This document shows positions 37,803 through 45,818 of a DNA stretch of 64,000 nucleotides, in pieces. Source of the DNA: Bradyrhizobium sp. CSS354 (GTDB taxonomy: Bacteria; Pseudomonadota; Alphaproteobacteria; Rhizobiales; Xanthobacteraceae); contig NZ_JAACFU010000004.1 of assembly GCF_029051725.1 (NCBI RefSeq), positions 124,001 through 188,000 of the forward strand. Direction: 5' to 3'. The notes beneath the pieces are model-generated. The model saw nothing but the letters and a program-made list of their open reading frames with translations. It was not told the origin of the DNA and ran no database searches. The position numbers and the translations under genes were made by a program. The stretch's first letter is position 1, and each line of letters opens with the position of its first letter.

Positions 37803-38735
37803 ATGCCGATCACCGACGCCAAGAACCTCAACACCATCCGCGCCGCCTTCATGCGCCGGGCCAGTGCGCCGCACGTCAACGCACTCGCGCTGAAGCTCGC
37901 CTACCTGATCGCCTTCAAGTTCATGGACAGTGCCACCGGCACCGCCCGGCCTTCGCAGGATACTTTGGCGCGAGACCTAGCCGTCTCAGTCCGGACGGTG
38001 CAGCGCCTGCTCGACCTCTTGATTCCGTTGGGCCTCGTCATCGTTCCCGGCCACGGACCGGGCCGGGCCGCCACCTACTGGATCGACCCGGATAAGGCGA
38101 CACCAGTGTCGCCTATAAACACGACACCAGTGTCGCCTATTGGTGGTCGAAAAGGCGACAACCGGCGACAGAATACACGACATCCGGCGACAAAATACAC
38201 GACACCGGTGTCGCCCCCTCTTAAGAAGAATCTCCAAGAAGAAGAACCAAGGGAAGAATATATATCCGAGCCCCCCGATTTTGCTGCGCCAGATTCGAAG
38301 GGGGACGCGCGGTCGAAGGGCGAACCAAAAGCCAGCGAAACCCATGACGACAAAAAAAATGGCGTCAAGGATTTCGCCCCCACCTTTCCCGAATTCTGGC
38401 TCGCCTATCCCAAGCGCGTCGCCAAGGCGCAAGCCGAGAAGGCGTTCGCCGCCGCGATCAGGCGAGGCGCCGACCCGGCCGCGCTGATCGATGGCGCCAA
38501 GCGCTACGCCAACGAACGCGCTCGCCAAGATCCGAAGTTCACCAAGCACCCGGCGACGTGGATCAACGCTGAGTGCTGGCTCGATCAATCGTTTTCCCAT
38601 GATGGGAAAACAATCGACCAGCACGGCAACATCATCGACACGCCGCGACCGCGACGACGTTCACAGGAGGAGATCGACGCCGAGGCGGAGGCCCAGATTC
38701 TCGCCGACAACGCTCATTGGAGTTCACGGCGATGA
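37803..38735 (+). CDS. Replication initiator (HTH plus DnaT-like C-terminus)
   Basis: A 310-aa phage-type replisome organiser. N-terminal HTH_36 winged helix (ARPSQDTLARDLAVSVRTVQ, residues 40-65). The linker (about 98-165) is low complexity and coincides with a DNA iteron array. The C-terminal domain FPEFWLAYPKRVAKAQAEKAF with HPATWINAECWLDQ matches the helicase-loader-like end of phage O/DnaT proteins. It should bind the internal origin and recruit host helicase. The next gene overlaps its stop by 4 nt. Confidence 0.82.
   Translation: MPITDAKNLNTIRAAFMRRASAPHVNALALKLAYLIAFKFMDSATGTARPSQDTLARDLAVSVRTVQRLLDLLIPLGLVIVPGHGPGRAATYWIDPDKATPVSPINTTPVSPIGGRKGDNRRQNTRHPATKYTTPVSPPLKKNLQEEEPREEYISEPPDFAAPDSKGDARSKGEPKASETHDDKKNGVKDFAPTFPEFWLAYPKRVAKAQAEKAFAAAIRRGADPAALIDGAKRYANERARQDPKFTKHPATWINAECWLDQSFSHDGKTIDQHGNIIDTPRPRRRSQEEIDAEAEAQILADNAHWSSRR
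38098..38215. repeat. Iteron array inside the replication gene (putative origin)
   Basis: Five related units: CGACACCAGTGTCGCCTAT at 38098 and again, identical, at 38122 (24-bp spacing); then CGACAACCGGCGACAGAATACA at 38156, its near-copy at 38178, and CGACACCGGTGTCGCC at 38200 (22-bp spacing). Several units are palindromic (GACACC-GGTGTC). A 22-bp period is not a multiple of three, so the repeats are kept as DNA, not as protein. Confidence 0.82.
38219..38270. other. AT-rich tract next to the iterons (candidate unwinding element)
   Basis: A purine-skewed AT-rich stretch (TTAAGAAGAATCTCC then AAGAAGAAC and AATATATATCC) immediately after the last iteron, in otherwise GC-rich DNA. Iterons followed by an AT-rich tract inside the initiator gene is the lambda ori-in-O arrangement. 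Confidence 0.65.
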
Positions 38736-39541
38736 GCGAGCTGATCAGAATCCCCGGCGGCGGTGTCGCGGTTCGCCCGACCAAGAAAGCCGGCCATGCG
38801 CTGATCGCGGCCACGCTCGACGCGGTGCATCCGCCGCTGTCCGTCGCAGGCCAATGCCGCAACGAGTTGCGTGGCGAGCTGGAGCGCGTCAGGGATGGTT
38901 TGCATCGTTACGATTTGCCGGCTGCGAAGGCCAACCACGCCAAGATGCTTCAGCGCGCGGCGCTGGTCAGACAGGCTCATGTCGCGCTGCTCGCGGTCGC
39001 CTATCCCCACATCGTCAGGACGCCGACGATCACGCCCGAGATCGCGCTGGCGATGGTGGGCGTGCTGTTTCGCGGCGTCGGCAGAGCGAAGGGTGTCGAG
39101 GCCAACGCGCTTACCGCGAGCTGCGTCGCGATGTTCGATCCGCGCTCCGACCTCGTCGGCGCCGCAACCGAACTCTGGACGCCGGTCTCAACTCATCCGG
39201 TGGTGCTGGCGCTGGCCGTTCAGAAGCTGCAATTCAATACGATCTTCACTTCAACCGCCGAGCTGCGCACCGCGATGCAAGAGGCGCGCAGCAGCGTCGT
39301 CTGGCTCGTGCAGGCCACCGAGCGCTGGCTCGATCTGCTACGCACCAGCGACCGGCTCCTGTTCGAACATGATCGCGCCGCGTGGGATCTCGCCTATTCG
39401 AACGTCGGCGCCGATGTCGTGCTCACGATGCAGGACCCTGATGAAGCCGGTTACGAGGGCGACGACGAATGCGCGCCCGAACCAGCCGCGCCGCGCTGGA
39501 CTGCGCTGGAGGCGATACGGCTGGCGAGGTTGAGCGAATAA
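38732..39541 (+). CDS. Hypothetical protein of the element
   Basis: A 269-aa protein without a recognised domain. Mostly alpha-helical, with an acidic C-terminal tail (DPDEAGYEGDDECAPEP). Its ATG overlaps the rep stop (ATGA), so it is made together with the initiator. A partner in replication or its control is plausible from position only. An in-frame TTG at 38717 is a less likely start. Confidence 0.65.
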   Translation: MSELIRIPGGGVAVRPTKKAGHALIAATLDAVHPPLSVAGQCRNELRGELERVRDGLHRYDLPAAKANHAKMLQRAALVRQAHVALLAVAYPHIVRTPTITPEIALAMVGVLFRGVGRAKGVEANALTASCVAMFDPRSDLVGAATELWTPVSTHPVVLALAVQKLQFNTIFTSTAELRTAMQEARSSVVWLVQATERWLDLLRTSDRLLFEHDRAAWDLAYSNVGADVVLTMQDPDEAGYEGDDECAPEPAAPRWTALEAIRLARLSE

Positions 39542-39586
39542 CGACCGCGCCGGCCGGATGCCGGCGGCACGAGAGGGAGACGACCG

Positions 39587-39970
39587 ATGTTTGCTCTATT
39601 GCAATTCGTTCAATGGGGTGGCGAGAGAGACGACGACGAATGGACTGTGTTGCACGCCGAGTATGTCCAAGTCGTCAAGATCGATTCCTCGAAGGAGAAG
39701 CTGCAAGAATACGCTGCCGCCTATAGCTACAGGTTCTATGCCGCCGCCAACGACCTTGACGACGCCTTGGACGCTCTGGAGGTCGATGGCCGCGTCGCGT
39801 CCGACGAGGAGTATCAGCGGCTGCATGACACGTTCAGCGACCAATACAGGGTCAGTGGCACGCTGATCTCGGACATGACATTTCACATCGTGGAGGTGCA
39901 GGATGGTGGCGACAATGACGACGAAGCCGACGACGCTCCGGCTCCGCTTGTTGGTGGCGCTGTCCGCTAA
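39587..39970 (+). CDS. Hypothetical acidic protein
   Basis: A 127-aa acidic protein (many Asp/Glu, ending DGGDNDDEADDAPAP). A GAGAGGGAG stretch lies upstream of the ATG at 39587. No domain recognised. It overlaps the next start by 1 nt (TAATG). Size and charge would suit a DNA mimic, but there is no direct evidence. Confidence 0.6.
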   Translation: MFALLQFVQWGGERDDDEWTVLHAEYVQVVKIDSSKEKLQEYAAAYSYRFYAAANDLDDALDALEVDGRVASDEEYQRLHDTFSDQYRVSGTLISDMTFHIVEVQDGGDNDDEADDAPAPLVGGAVR

Positions 39971-40263
39971 TGCTCCACCGTCCGCCATCCCGCCGCCGCA
40001 CACGCGCCAGCCAGCGTGAGCAGTGGCGGGCTGCGAAGCGCCGTCAGCGTCAGCGCGAGACCGAGGGCATCAAGCGCTCGACGATCACCTACGACGCGGT
40101 CGTGATCGAGGCGGTGATCGCGCAAGGCGAGGATGCCCGGATGAGCGAGGACGAGGCCGGGAAGCAGTCGCGCAATCGGAAGAAAGTCGCGGCGATCTTG
40201 GCCGATGTCGTCGAGAAATGGGCGCGGACCTATCTCGCCGAACGCGCTCGACGTCATGCATGA
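39970..40263 (+). CDS. Hypothetical basic protein
   Basis: A 97-aa, strongly basic protein (RRRTRASQREQWRAAKRRQRQRE at the N-terminus, acidic middle, basic end). Translationally coupled to the acidic gene before it (TAATG). A nucleic-acid-binding role is plausible from charge. No family recognised. It is followed after 27 nt by the capsid gene. Confidence 0.6.
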   Translation: MLHRPPSRRRTRASQREQWRAAKRRQRQRETEGIKRSTITYDAVVIEAVIAQGEDARMSEDEAGKQSRNRKKVAAILADVVEKWARTYLAERARRHA

Positions 40264-40290
40264 CACACCGCCGGGTCCGGCTGGCGTAAG

Positions 40291-41313
40291 ATGCCCGCCA
40301 TGACCGAGATCCGCCCCAGAAGTTTCATGCCACCGACGCGCGACGCGCTCGCGTCAGAATGGCGTCGTGAGTTCGTTCGCGACGCGACCATCAAAACGCT
40401 GGCGCGGATGCGCAAGACCTCCGCCGACGAAGTGCGGCTGGAGCTGCGCAGCCCCGTCTCGCCGATGAAAGCCGCCGATTTTCCGGGCGATACCGTCGCT
40501 GCGCTGATGACGCTGGCACCGGAGAGCGCGCTTGCCGAGATCCTCGCTCTGGCCGTCAAAGTCGATCTGAGCGGCGTGTCGCAGTTCTCTTTTCCGTTGC
40601 CGGGCAGTTTCAGCAGCGCCGTGTTTGTCGAGGAGGGATTCCCGATCCCGGTCGGGCAAGGCGTGTTCGAAGGTCTCCTGATCGGGCCGATCAGGAAGGT
40701 GGCCATGATCGGCGCGCTGTCGAACGAATTGGAAAACTATTCTGCGCCGGTCGCCAGCGTGGTGATCTCGCATGTCATCAAGATCGCGGTGGGTGACGGT
40801 GGCGCCAAGGTGTTGCTCTCTGCCGATGCGGCCACCGCTGCCGCGCCCGCCGGCCTGTTGAACGGCGTTGCGCCGCTGGCTGCAGGCGCGTCGATCTCCG
40901 ACGATCTGACCGCCCTGATCAGCGCCATTGCCGGCGCCGGCATCGACACCAAGAACGTCGCGTTCATTGCTGCGCCAGAGCAGGCCTTGGCGTTGCAGAC
41001 GCAGCCGTGGCCGAATTTCAAGCACAAGGTCATCGAGGCCAAGACGTTGGCCGCCGGCACCATCATCGCTATCGCGCCCGATGGCTTTGTCGTTGCCGGC
41101 GAAGGCGTGCCGGTGATCGAGACCAGCAAGTCGACGGTGTTGCACATGGCGGAGCCGGCCGAACAGATCGCGACGCCGGGCGCGCCGGCCACCATCGCTG
41201 CGCCCGTGGTCTCGATGTTTCAGACCGATTCGTTCGCGCTGAAGTGCATCGCGAGGCTGACGTGGAGCGCGGCGCCGGGTGCGGTGGCGTGGATCGATAG
41301 CGTGGCATGGTGA
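40291..41313 (+). CDS. HK97-fold major capsid protein
   Basis: A 340-aa protein resembling phage major capsid proteins. After a 90-aa N-terminal region come the shared blocks: AVFVEEGFPIPVGQGVFEG, PIRKVAMIGALSNELENYS (E-loop/spine-helix part) and APAGLLNGVAPLAAG, then VAFIAAP and a C-terminal beta domain. No separate protease or scaffold gene is next to it. It should form the icosahedral shell. ATG at 40291; a second ATG at 40300 is equally good. The fold call is by pattern only. Confidence 0.72.
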   Translation: MPAMTEIRPRSFMPPTRDALASEWRREFVRDATIKTLARMRKTSADEVRLELRSPVSPMKAADFPGDTVAALMTLAPESALAEILALAVKVDLSGVSQFSFPLPGSFSSAVFVEEGFPIPVGQGVFEGLLIGPIRKVAMIGALSNELENYSAPVASVVISHVIKIAVGDGGAKVLLSADAATAAAPAGLLNGVAPLAAGASISDDLTALISAIAGAGIDTKNVAFIAAPEQALALQTQPWPNFKHKVIEAKTLAAGTIIAIAPDGFVVAGEGVPVIETSKSTVLHMAEPAEQIATPGAPATIAAPVVSMFQTDSFALKCIARLTWSAAPGAVAWIDSVAW

Positions 41314-41319
41314 AGCATC

Positions 41320-41892
41320 ATGGATGATCGCGCCCGAGCAATCCTGAACAAGGCCCGCGAGACGCTGGCGAGAATCGCCGACATCAAGGTCGAGCATCGT
41401 GTCCACGACGACGACGGATTTCTCTCGCCGTGGTCGCGCACCATGCCGACGAGGCCGCGGCCTCCGACCATCGATGAGGTTCGGCAGATCGTCCGCGACG
41501 AGATTGCCGGGCAACCGCGCGCCATGGAGCCTGCAGCCATCGAGGCGCTGGTCGAGCGCGTGCTGCGTGAAAACTCGGTGGTGACACCGAACGCCATCGC
41601 ACCGATCCTCCACGAGCTGCGCCAACAGTTGCGCGCCGAGATCCGGAGCGCAGTCGGCGAGCGACAAGCCGAGGAGTTTTTTTATCTCGATGACGCCGGC
41701 AACAAGCAGGACGCCGATTTGCATAACCCGATCTTGCGCGCCGTCGATTACCCGATCGACGAAAAGATCATGGCGCCGATCCGCGCGCGCAATAGGGCGA
41801 AGCATGTGGCCGAGCGTGAAGCCAAGCGGGCACGGTCAGCGCGCGTCATTGATCTGCCGAATCCGTTGGCGCTGCGAGGCCGGCATGGATGA
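41320..41892 (+). CDS. Hypothetical protein following the capsid gene
   Basis: A 190-aa protein, 6 nt after the capsid stop. Largely helical with many Arg/Glu/Ala (TIDEVRQIVRDEIAGQPRA, HELRQQLRAEIRSAV), possibly coiled coil. Basic C-terminus (RARNRAKHVAEREAKRA). Its position suggests a structural, scaffold or size-determining role, but nothing in the sequence proves this. Its end overlaps the next gene by 8 nt. Confidence 0.6.
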   Translation: MDDRARAILNKARETLARIADIKVEHRVHDDDGFLSPWSRTMPTRPRPPTIDEVRQIVRDEIAGQPRAMEPAAIEALVERVLRENSVVTPNAIAPILHELRQQLRAEIRSAVGERQAEEFFYLDDAGNKQDADLHNPILRAVDYPIDEKIMAPIRARNRAKHVAEREAKRARSARVIDLPNPLALRGRHG

Positions 41893-42133
41893 TCCCAACT
41901 CCATCATGATCAGCAACCTGTCGGCGTGGGGTCATGTTGCCGAGCTGCAGACCGGGACCGTCGAGCTTGCGCTGTTGAAGCTCGCCGCTCGCCAGCCCAT
42001 CCCGGACTTGCCTCTCGATGACGCCGAGCAGCGTTCGGACGTCCTGCTTGTGCAGCTTCTCGTCGAGCGGGACCACTTCCGTCGAGCACTCGCTTTGGTT
42101 GAGCAGCTCCTTGGGACCGATCAGCCGGGATGA
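41885..42133 (+). CDS. Small hypothetical protein
   Basis: An 82-aa protein (MDDPNSIMISNLSAWGHVAE start) helical in the middle (VELALLKLAARQP, LLVQLLVERDHFRRALALVEQLL). It overlaps the previous gene by 8 nt in another frame, and is acidic-neutral. Probably a real coupled gene of the capsid module. No domain recognised. Confidence 0.5.
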   Translation: MDDPNSIMISNLSAWGHVAELQTGTVELALLKLAARQPIPDLPLDDAEQRSDVLLVQLLVERDHFRRALALVEQLLGTDQPG

Positions 42134-42649
42134 GCCGACGCCAGCCCGCTGCGGAACCGCTGGCTTAAACCCAGTAGAAATGTTCTCTTGGGTTCCGGGC
42201 TCTTGTGTTGGGTTTCGGACCTATCCGAGGTGGCGAATAATGCAATGAGATCAAGTGGTTATGGTTCTGTGCCATCGTCCGGAATCGTTCAATCGGATCA
42301 GGATGTTACAGCCGAGCGAGGTCGAGGCCGTAGGAAGCCCGTCCTTGCGTTGGACCGATGCCGGATGATGCGGAGGCGCAGCAGTAGCCGCAGAACGCGC
42401 CTGCGGGGCTGGCTGGCCCGTCTATGCGCAAGCGGGGCCGGGGGGACCTCCCGTTTTTGCCGGTGGTAGCATTTTCCCGCGCGGCGGCGCACGGAACTTG
42501 CTACCACCCGTAGTAGGTGTTCCCCGGAGATGGAACTTTTAGCAGTGGAAACGGAGAAGATCCTTCTCCAAGCACTTTGGAACCCGGTTTCGGCGGTTTA
42601 CAACCCGCGCGATCATCCTATGGTCCCCGGATCAAGGGAGTCAGACCCA
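42134..42649. other. Non-coding region with hairpins, upstream of the small terminase
   Basis: 516 nt with no convincing gene. It holds an interrupted hairpin AACCCA..AGAA / TTCT..TGGGTT (42168-42194), a GC stem with T-run (42439-42458, terminator-like), and a perfect 10-bp inverted repeat GGTGGTAGCA (42462-42471) / TGCTACCACC (42499-42508). Phage and satellite packaging sites (cos/pac) usually lie next to terS, so this is the place to look for one. Confidence 0.45.
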
Positions 42650-43084
42650 GTGCCCCGCCAAGCCGCCGCCGCCCAAGGATTCGCCGCCAACGGTTCGACC
42701 CGGTCGCAGATCGTGCCGCCGGCCGATCTCAACGAACTGGAGAAGGCCGAGTTCGTCAACGTCGTTCTGGGCTCCCCGCCCTCGCACTTTTTGCCGGCCG
42801 ACATCGCTACCATTGCCGCCTACGCCCGTGCCGTGGTCGCCGAGCGACGCGCAGCCGCTGAGCTGGACGCCGCGCCTGTCATCAGCAGCCCCAACGGGGA
42901 CCGGCCATCGCCATGGCTCCCGGTGTGGCTGGGAGCGCTCAGGGCCTGCACGACACTGGCGCGACGGCTGAACATCAACCCGGCCGGTCGCGTGGCCACG
43001 AAGCCCGCCGAGCCGGAGCCGCCGCGCTCGTACTACGAACGCCAGCGCCTGCTGGAGCCCCGGTCCGATGATGAACCAAACTGA
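42650..43084 (+). CDS. Phage terminase small subunit (P27-type)
   Basis: A 144-aa DNA-recognition subunit of the packaging terminase. The P27 pattern is visible: PPADLNELEKAEFVNVV, then SPPSHFLPADIATIAAYARA, and a C-terminal LGALRACTTLARRLNINPAGR (the conserved L-N-P-x-R ending). Start is a GTG at 42650 with AAGGGAG 9 nt upstream; a longer frame from 42530 has no family counterpart. No large subunit is encoded nearby. In PICI satellites a stand-alone TerS redirects the helper phage's large terminase. Confidence 0.7.
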   Translation: MPRQAAAAQGFAANGSTRSQIVPPADLNELEKAEFVNVVLGSPPSHFLPADIATIAAYARAVVAERRAAAELDAAPVISSPNGDRPSPWLPVWLGALRACTTLARRLNINPAGRVATKPAEPEPPRSYYERQRLLEPRSDDEPN

Positions 43085-43418
43085 TCAGGACGCGCTGACC
43101 CGCTCGCTGGCGATCTGCCGCACCGAGTGCGCTGCGCGCGCCCAACAGCTCGATGCCATGCTCGCTGAAAGGCCTTGGCTGGATGTAGCCAGGTTTGCGA
43201 GCTACTGCTCGCAAACCGCTTCGCTGAGCCTTGATCCATGGGAAACGCCGCCATGCTCGATTTCCGACATCGACGCCGCTCTGAAAGCGGCGGACAATGC
43301 GCGTGGCATTCGCAATGCAGCACGGCTGCTGCAGAAAATGACGACGCTTGGTCTATCGCGCTTCGAGCCCGATCCGTTACTCGCGATAAGAGGCCCCGGG
43401 GAAACTGGGTATCCGTGA
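43068..43418 (+). CDS. Hypothetical protein overlapping terS
   Basis: A 116-aa protein whose start overlaps the terS stop by 17 nt (MMNQTDQDALTRSLA). Helical, with three Cys (CRTECAARAQQ, SYCSQ). No family recognised. It is the last gene of the plus-strand run from the rep gene and is followed by an oppositely oriented gene. Confidence 0.55.
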   Translation: MMNQTDQDALTRSLAICRTECAARAQQLDAMLAERPWLDVARFASYCSQTASLSLDPWETPPCSISDIDAALKAADNARGIRNAARLLQKMTTLGLSRFEPDPLLAIRGPGETGYP

Positions 43419-43421
43419 TGA

Positions 43422-43931
43422 CTAAAGCATTGACGTATCGGGGAGGCCTAGCTTCTCGCAATACTCCATCAAAGGGGGGTGATCATCGGGCACACCAAAG
43501 AACTCTTCGTTAGTTGGCTGACCGTTCCATAGACGCGGGGCAAGGGGCACGTTGGTGCGGTTACTATGAAGCTGCTGTATGGGCCCGACCCTCCGGATGG
43601 CCAAGGACGGGTCGCGAACGAAGAGAACTTTTTTACCGACCTTCGGCGGCGTAACGTCTACAAGTACCCCATCCGGATTTTGCCAAACGCTGTGGAAGTC
43701 ACCAATAATCACGTCCGCGCCATCCTGCGAGTATTTCCACAGAGCCCAACCGTGAACACGGAGCCCTCCGCGCTTTAAAGCTATGTCTTTCGCGGACACA
43801 TGGCAGAAATCGGGGCCATAACCTTCTCCGACGTCCTCGTATTCCAAGTAAACGGGCTTCTGAAGCTTCCAAAGCTTCAGAAAGTCGAGCACGGCCTGAT
43901 CCTTCTCTGACGTGGGCATTGTCGGTTGCAT
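43422..43931 (-). CDS. Unknown protein, HSVW...DVTP-type
   Basis: A 169-aa protein on the opposite strand from its neighbours. Conserved-looking core: YGPDFCHVSAKDIAL, GGLRVHGWALWKY, then DFHSVWQNPDGVLVDVTPP and VLFVRDPSLA. Cys/His/Asp/Trp spacing suggests an enzyme or metal site, but I do not know its family. ATG at 43931 has GGAGG 5 nt upstream. Its location at the start of the AT-richer end of the element marks it as likely cargo. Confidence 0.7.
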   Translation of the reverse strand: MQPTMPTSEKDQAVLDFLKLWKLQKPVYLEYEDVGEGYGPDFCHVSAKDIALKRGGLRVHGWALWKYSQDGADVIIGDFHSVWQNPDGVLVDVTPPKVGKKVLFVRDPSLAIRRVGPIQQLHSNRTNVPLAPRLWNGQPTNEEFFGVPDDHPPLMEYCEKLGLPDTSML

Positions 43932-44135
43932 TACTGCCTCCGCGATCTGTGAGTTTGGCCGCAAAACCTAGCCGTGGATGGGTCGCCGCTGCGCTCCGAT
44001 GCTCGCTGTCGGGCCGCTGCACCCGCAATTCACAGCCGCGTCTTTTCCAGTGCAGTGCAAGCTCGTTACAACTTCCAAGGTGGCCAGTATCGTGCGTTGA
44101 TGTCAATGATTCGGAATAGAGGGCTATAGAGGCTT

Positions 44136-44939
44136 ATGTCAAAGCAAGTGGTTCCTGCACTCGGGCTGGACTCCTTTTCCTGCCCGCATGTTAACTGCGG
44201 CGCGATTGCTCATCAGACTTGGTTCAAACTCTTTGCCGACCGCTATGGCCCGGACGATGGCAAGCCGTGGCTACCTAGTCATGCAGACATAGAGAAATTT
44301 AAACGCAACAAGGAATATGGGCGGGAATTCATTGCGTTCTTCGAAAAGTTCGCGAACCGGGAAGTGTTTCTCGAAACGCATGAGAACTCGACTCACTTGC
44401 GGACCGAACTGATCAATGTTTGCGTCAGCAAATGCTTCAGTTGCGGGGGGCTATCTGTCTGGCGAGCCGACGAGCTGATCTATCCATTAAATCAGGTCGT
44501 GATCGAACCAAATGAAGGAATGCCGCCCGACGTGAAAGCCGATTTTCTAGAGGCAAATGAAATCGTCGATAAATCCCCTAGGGGAGCCGCCGCTCTGCTC
44601 CGCTTGTGCGTCCAAAAACTGATGGTTCATTTGGGTGAAAAGGGCAAGAACATAAACGACGACATCGCCAGTTTGGTTCAGAAGGGGCTAGACACTCGAA
44701 TTCAGAAGGCTCTCGACGTGGTTCGTGTCGTGGGCAACGGCGCTGTGCATCCGGGTCAGATCGACTTCGAGGACGACAAAACGATTGCAAGCAAGCTGTT
44801 CGGTCTGGTGAATGTGATCGTCGAGTCGCAGATTACGCAGCGGAGGCACATTGAGGAAATGTTTGCGGAGATCGTTCCCGAATCGATCAAGGAACAGATC
44901 GAGAAGCGTGATGCGCCGAAGCAGATCGAAAAGAAGTGA
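44136..44939 (+). CDS. DUF4145-domain protein with N-terminal cysteines
   Basis: A 267-aa protein. The N-terminal half has two Cys pairs (SFSCPHVNCGA and KCFSCGG) likely binding zinc. The C-terminal half has the DUF4145 pattern: SPRGAAALLRLCVQKLMVHLG, then VVRVVGNGAVHPG. DUF4145 is common in restriction and defence loci and resembles HEPN-like helical bundles. GAGG lies just before the ATG. The gene is followed 51 nt later by the DUF6602-like gene; base use is AT-richer than the host flanks. Confidence 0.78.
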   Translation: MSKQVVPALGLDSFSCPHVNCGAIAHQTWFKLFADRYGPDDGKPWLPSHADIEKFKRNKEYGREFIAFFEKFANREVFLETHENSTHLRTELINVCVSKCFSCGGLSVWRADELIYPLNQVVIEPNEGMPPDVKADFLEANEIVDKSPRGAAALLRLCVQKLMVHLGEKGKNINDDIASLVQKGLDTRIQKALDVVRVVGNGAVHPGQIDFEDDKTIASKLFGLVNVIVESQITQRRHIEEMFAEIVPESIKEQIEKRDAPKQIEKK

Positions 44940-44990
44940 GGCATTTGAAAGCGGGCTTTCGCTCGCTCCGACCGGATACGGAAAACGGTA

Positions 44991-45794
44991 ATGGACAAGT
45001 TTGCCGACGCCCTGATGAAGTTCAGCGGGTCTCTGGTTGCGCAGTACAACACTGTATTCGAGCATCACGGAAACTCGGGCGACTCACGAGAAAGCGCCGT
45101 CCGCGAATATCTTCGCAAGGTCATGCCATCTAACTTTGGTTTTTCGAAAGGTGAAATGTTCGACTCCGCTGGCAACAATTCTGGCGAGGTCGATTTGATA
45201 ATTTATGACTCAGTGTTTTCACCTATATTCAGCGATGGATCGGGTAAGATTCTAGCGCCATTCGCGTCGTGCTTCGGTGCCATCGAGTGTAAATCGACCT
45301 TGACGACTGCCGAACTGAGGGACTGTGCGCGAAAGATAGAAAAATATCGCTCGATGAAGCGTAGTTCTAAAATCACTAATGCAGCGCAGTTGCTCCCCTA
45401 CGTGCGCATTGACGCGAGCCCACCGATGACAATCAGCGAGTCTTACAACGTCCCACTATTTGGCATTTTCGCATTCGATAACAAGATCGCGTTTGATACG
45501 CTCTTGAACACGTTAAGGCTCGATGTAGCCATTGACTACATCGTGGTGCCCGGAAAATTCTTTTATCTCGCTAGGACGACCCCGTGGCTCCAGCAGCTTG
45601 GTACCAGTCACGTAATTGCAGAAACGGAAAACGCTGTCGCCGTCTGGATCATGTATCTGCAGGCAATGCTTAGTCGGATCAAGCTGATTGGCATTGATAC
45701 CACCAATTTGCTGGAGCGGCTGACCACCGGCATTCCCACGCATCGATTGCAGTTTGGACCAGCGGATCGCAATGGGCAGACGTCCTCAGACTAA
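44991..45794 (+). CDS. DUF6602-like protein with PD-(D/E)xK nuclease residues
   Basis: A 267-aa protein. N-terminal residues read AVREYLRKVMPSNFGFSKGE, followed by GEVDLIIYDS and FGAIECKSTL. Glu39, Asp68 and Glu99-X-Lys101 match the PD-(D/E)xK nuclease core. The rest has no known motif. This is the pattern of DUF6602 proteins, found widely in defence and mobile loci. Whether it cuts DNA is not shown. It sits between the DUF4145 and HNH-like genes in the same direction. Confidence 0.72.
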   Translation: MDKFADALMKFSGSLVAQYNTVFEHHGNSGDSRESAVREYLRKVMPSNFGFSKGEMFDSAGNNSGEVDLIIYDSVFSPIFSDGSGKILAPFASCFGAIECKSTLTTAELRDCARKIEKYRSMKRSSKITNAAQLLPYVRIDASPPMTISESYNVPLFGIFAFDNKIAFDTLLNTLRLDVAIDYIVVPGKFFYLARTTPWLQQLGTSHVIAETENAVAVWIMYLQAMLSRIKLIGIDTTNLLERLTTGIPTHRLQFGPADRNGQTSSD

Positions 45795-45818
45795 TTTTAC
45801 TCCGATCTTTTGGATTCA

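Noticed and set aside
38098..38215. Possible CRISPR-like array in the rep gene
   Set aside because: Units of 16-22 bp abut or nearly abut, are palindromic, and lie within a coding gene next to an AT-rich tract. Iterons explain them better.
42188..42469. 93-codon plus-strand and 69-codon minus-strand frames in the spacer before terS
   Set aside because: Both give Arg/Ser-rich random-looking peptides and lack a ribosome binding site, and they overlap the hairpins. I treat the region as non-coding.
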